This document shows positions 63,057-64,000 of a stretch of DNA of 64,000 nt, in pieces. The position numbers were made by a program, and so were the translations under genes. Source of the DNA: an uncultured Lachnospiraceae bacterium (GTDB lineage: Bacteria; Bacillota; Clostridia; Lachnospirales; Lachnospiraceae); NCBI GenBank assembly GCA_910585295.1, contig CAJUDE010000050.1:5512-69511 (forward strand), written 5' to 3'. The notes under the pieces are model-generated. The model was not told the origin of the DNA. It searched no databases and worked only from the letters and a program-made list of their open reading frames with translations. Each line of letters starts with the position of its first letter. Positions within the stretch are counted from its first letter, which is position 1.

Positions 63057-64000
63057 ATGGACAAAAAAATTCAGATTAGAAACAGTACTGTTGATTTTCT
63101 TGTATTTACAAAACAGAATGGGGAAGATGGTATAGAGGTCAGGATTCATGATGAAGATGTGTGGCTGACACAAAAGAGTATGGCTCAGCTTTTCGACTGC
63201 TCAACAGATAATATTAGCTTACATTTGAAAAATATTTTTGCCAGTGGAGAGCTGAGTCCAGAAGCAGTTACCGAGAAATCCTCGGCAACTGCTTCTGATG
63301 GTAAAAAATATAGGATGAAATTTTATAATCTTGATGCGATTATCTCTGTGGGTTATAGAATTAATTCGATTCGTGCAACCCAATTCAGGCAGTGGGCAAC
63401 GAAAGTGTTGAAAACTTTTACTGTCCAAGGATATGTGCTGGATAAAAAGCGTCTTGAAAATGGTCAGATATTTGATGAGGAATATTTTGAGCATTTACTT
63501 GATGAAATCAGGGAGATTCGCGCAAGTGAGCGAAAGTTTTATCAAAAGATAACAGATATCTATGCGACTGCAGTGGATTATTCGCCTATGGCGGCTACTT
63601 CAAAAGTTTTGTTGCTATGGTGCAGAACAAGCTGCATTATGCAGTCCATCAACATACGGCTGCAGAAGTAATTGCAGAGCGTGCAGACCATAGAAAAGAG
63701 CATATGGGATTGACCTCCTGGAAAAATGCCCCAACGGGTAAAATAGTGAAAGCAGATGTAAGTATCGAAAAAAATTATTTGACGAGTGAAGAATTGCAGG
63801 ATTTAAACCAGTTTGTTACTATGTATCTTGATTATGCAGAAGGACAGGCGAGGCGGAAGATTCCCATGACAATGGAAGATTGGGCGAAAAGACTGGATAT
63901 ATTTCTTGAATTCAATGAGGAAGAAATATTGAGAAATAAAGGAAAGGTATCTGCTGAAATTGCCAAAAGTTTTGCAGAAAGTGAATTTGAAAAGTATAGA
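63057..64000 (+). pseudogene. RhuM-family protein, frameshifted and cut by the window end
   Basis: Frame 1 (63057-63671) gives the first 190 residues of a RhuM-like protein: EVRIHDEDVWLTQKSMAQLFD, YNLDAIISVGYRINSIRATQFRQWA, GYVLDKKRLENG. Another frame then continues with FVAMVQNKLHYAVHQHTAAE and MGLTSWKNAPTGKIVKADV, EDWAKRLDIFLEFNEEEIL to the window end. Adding one base to the AAAA run at about 63602 joins them. RhuM family members are found in mobile and defence-rich regions; their activity is uncertain. The gene follows GATAGG weakly and lies in the AT-rich segment. Confidence 0.88.

Overview
The window looks like chromosome of a motile, spore-forming, strictly anaerobic gut clostridium, most likely Lachnospiraceae. 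The reasons are the gerKA-gerKB-gerKC and spoIIR genes, meso-diaminopimelate dehydrogenase, SigD-type flagellar promoters, a flavodiiron/rubredoxin oxygen-defence pair, strong GGAGG ribosome binding sites, and very large secreted plant-glycan enzymes with Ig-like tails. The species cannot be named from the sequence alone.

Layout. 1-2.9 kb: the end of a coiled-coil protein and a convergent LtaS-like phosphoglycerol transferase. 3.2-12.3 kb: one long, tightly packed + strand run: folC-folE-folP-folBK, then a leucine-rich-repeat protein, a metallopeptidase/VWA protein and a MoxR-type AAA+ ATPase, then a HAD phosphatase and ddh. 12.3-14 kb: an unknown protein behind a SigD-like promoter, and a CPBP membrane protease. 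14.3-17.6 kb: an acyl-CoA dehydrogenase/EtfA-C/rubredoxin fusion with the flavodiiron protein FprA. 17.7-21.7 kb: a flagellin locus whose only good SigD promoter lies inside a 0.74 kb invertible cassette that carries its own tyrosine recombinase. As drawn, the promoter points away from csrA-fliC. 21.8-31.5 kb: a soluble chemoreceptor/PhnD fusion, ispE, a GntR regulator, the gerK operon, spoIIR, murI and a DUF1934 protein. 32.5-33.9 kb: an NSS transporter. 34.3-50.2 kb: an operon for type II arabinogalactan breakdown: a GH30+GH43 two-enzyme protein, a beta-helix protein, a PrsA-like foldase lipoprotein and a GH43 protein with BIG2 repeats.

50.3-59.5 kb holds the most striking structure. One Csp-like subtilisin protease gene is cut into three in-order pieces by two serine-recombinase elements. 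Element 1 (1.7 kb, one recombinase) sits just after the catalytic Asp motif. Element 2 (5.7 kb, a chemoreceptor, a small protein and two recombinases) sits just after the catalytic Ser helix. Removing both elements at shared G-rich cores restores one open frame of 571 codons with an intact Asp/His/Ser triad. The two elements also have clearly related attP-like junctions. This recalls the skin-type interruptions of sporulation genes and could be programmed gene reassembly.

59.5-64 kb is a more AT-rich, apparently acquired segment: an HD/GHKL-ATPase protein and a RhuM-family protein, each with a single-base frameshift in an A run, with an unidentified gene remnant between them.

Two different intergenic repeat families, each present twice, lie between the operons. 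No tRNA, rRNA or CRISPR array was seen.
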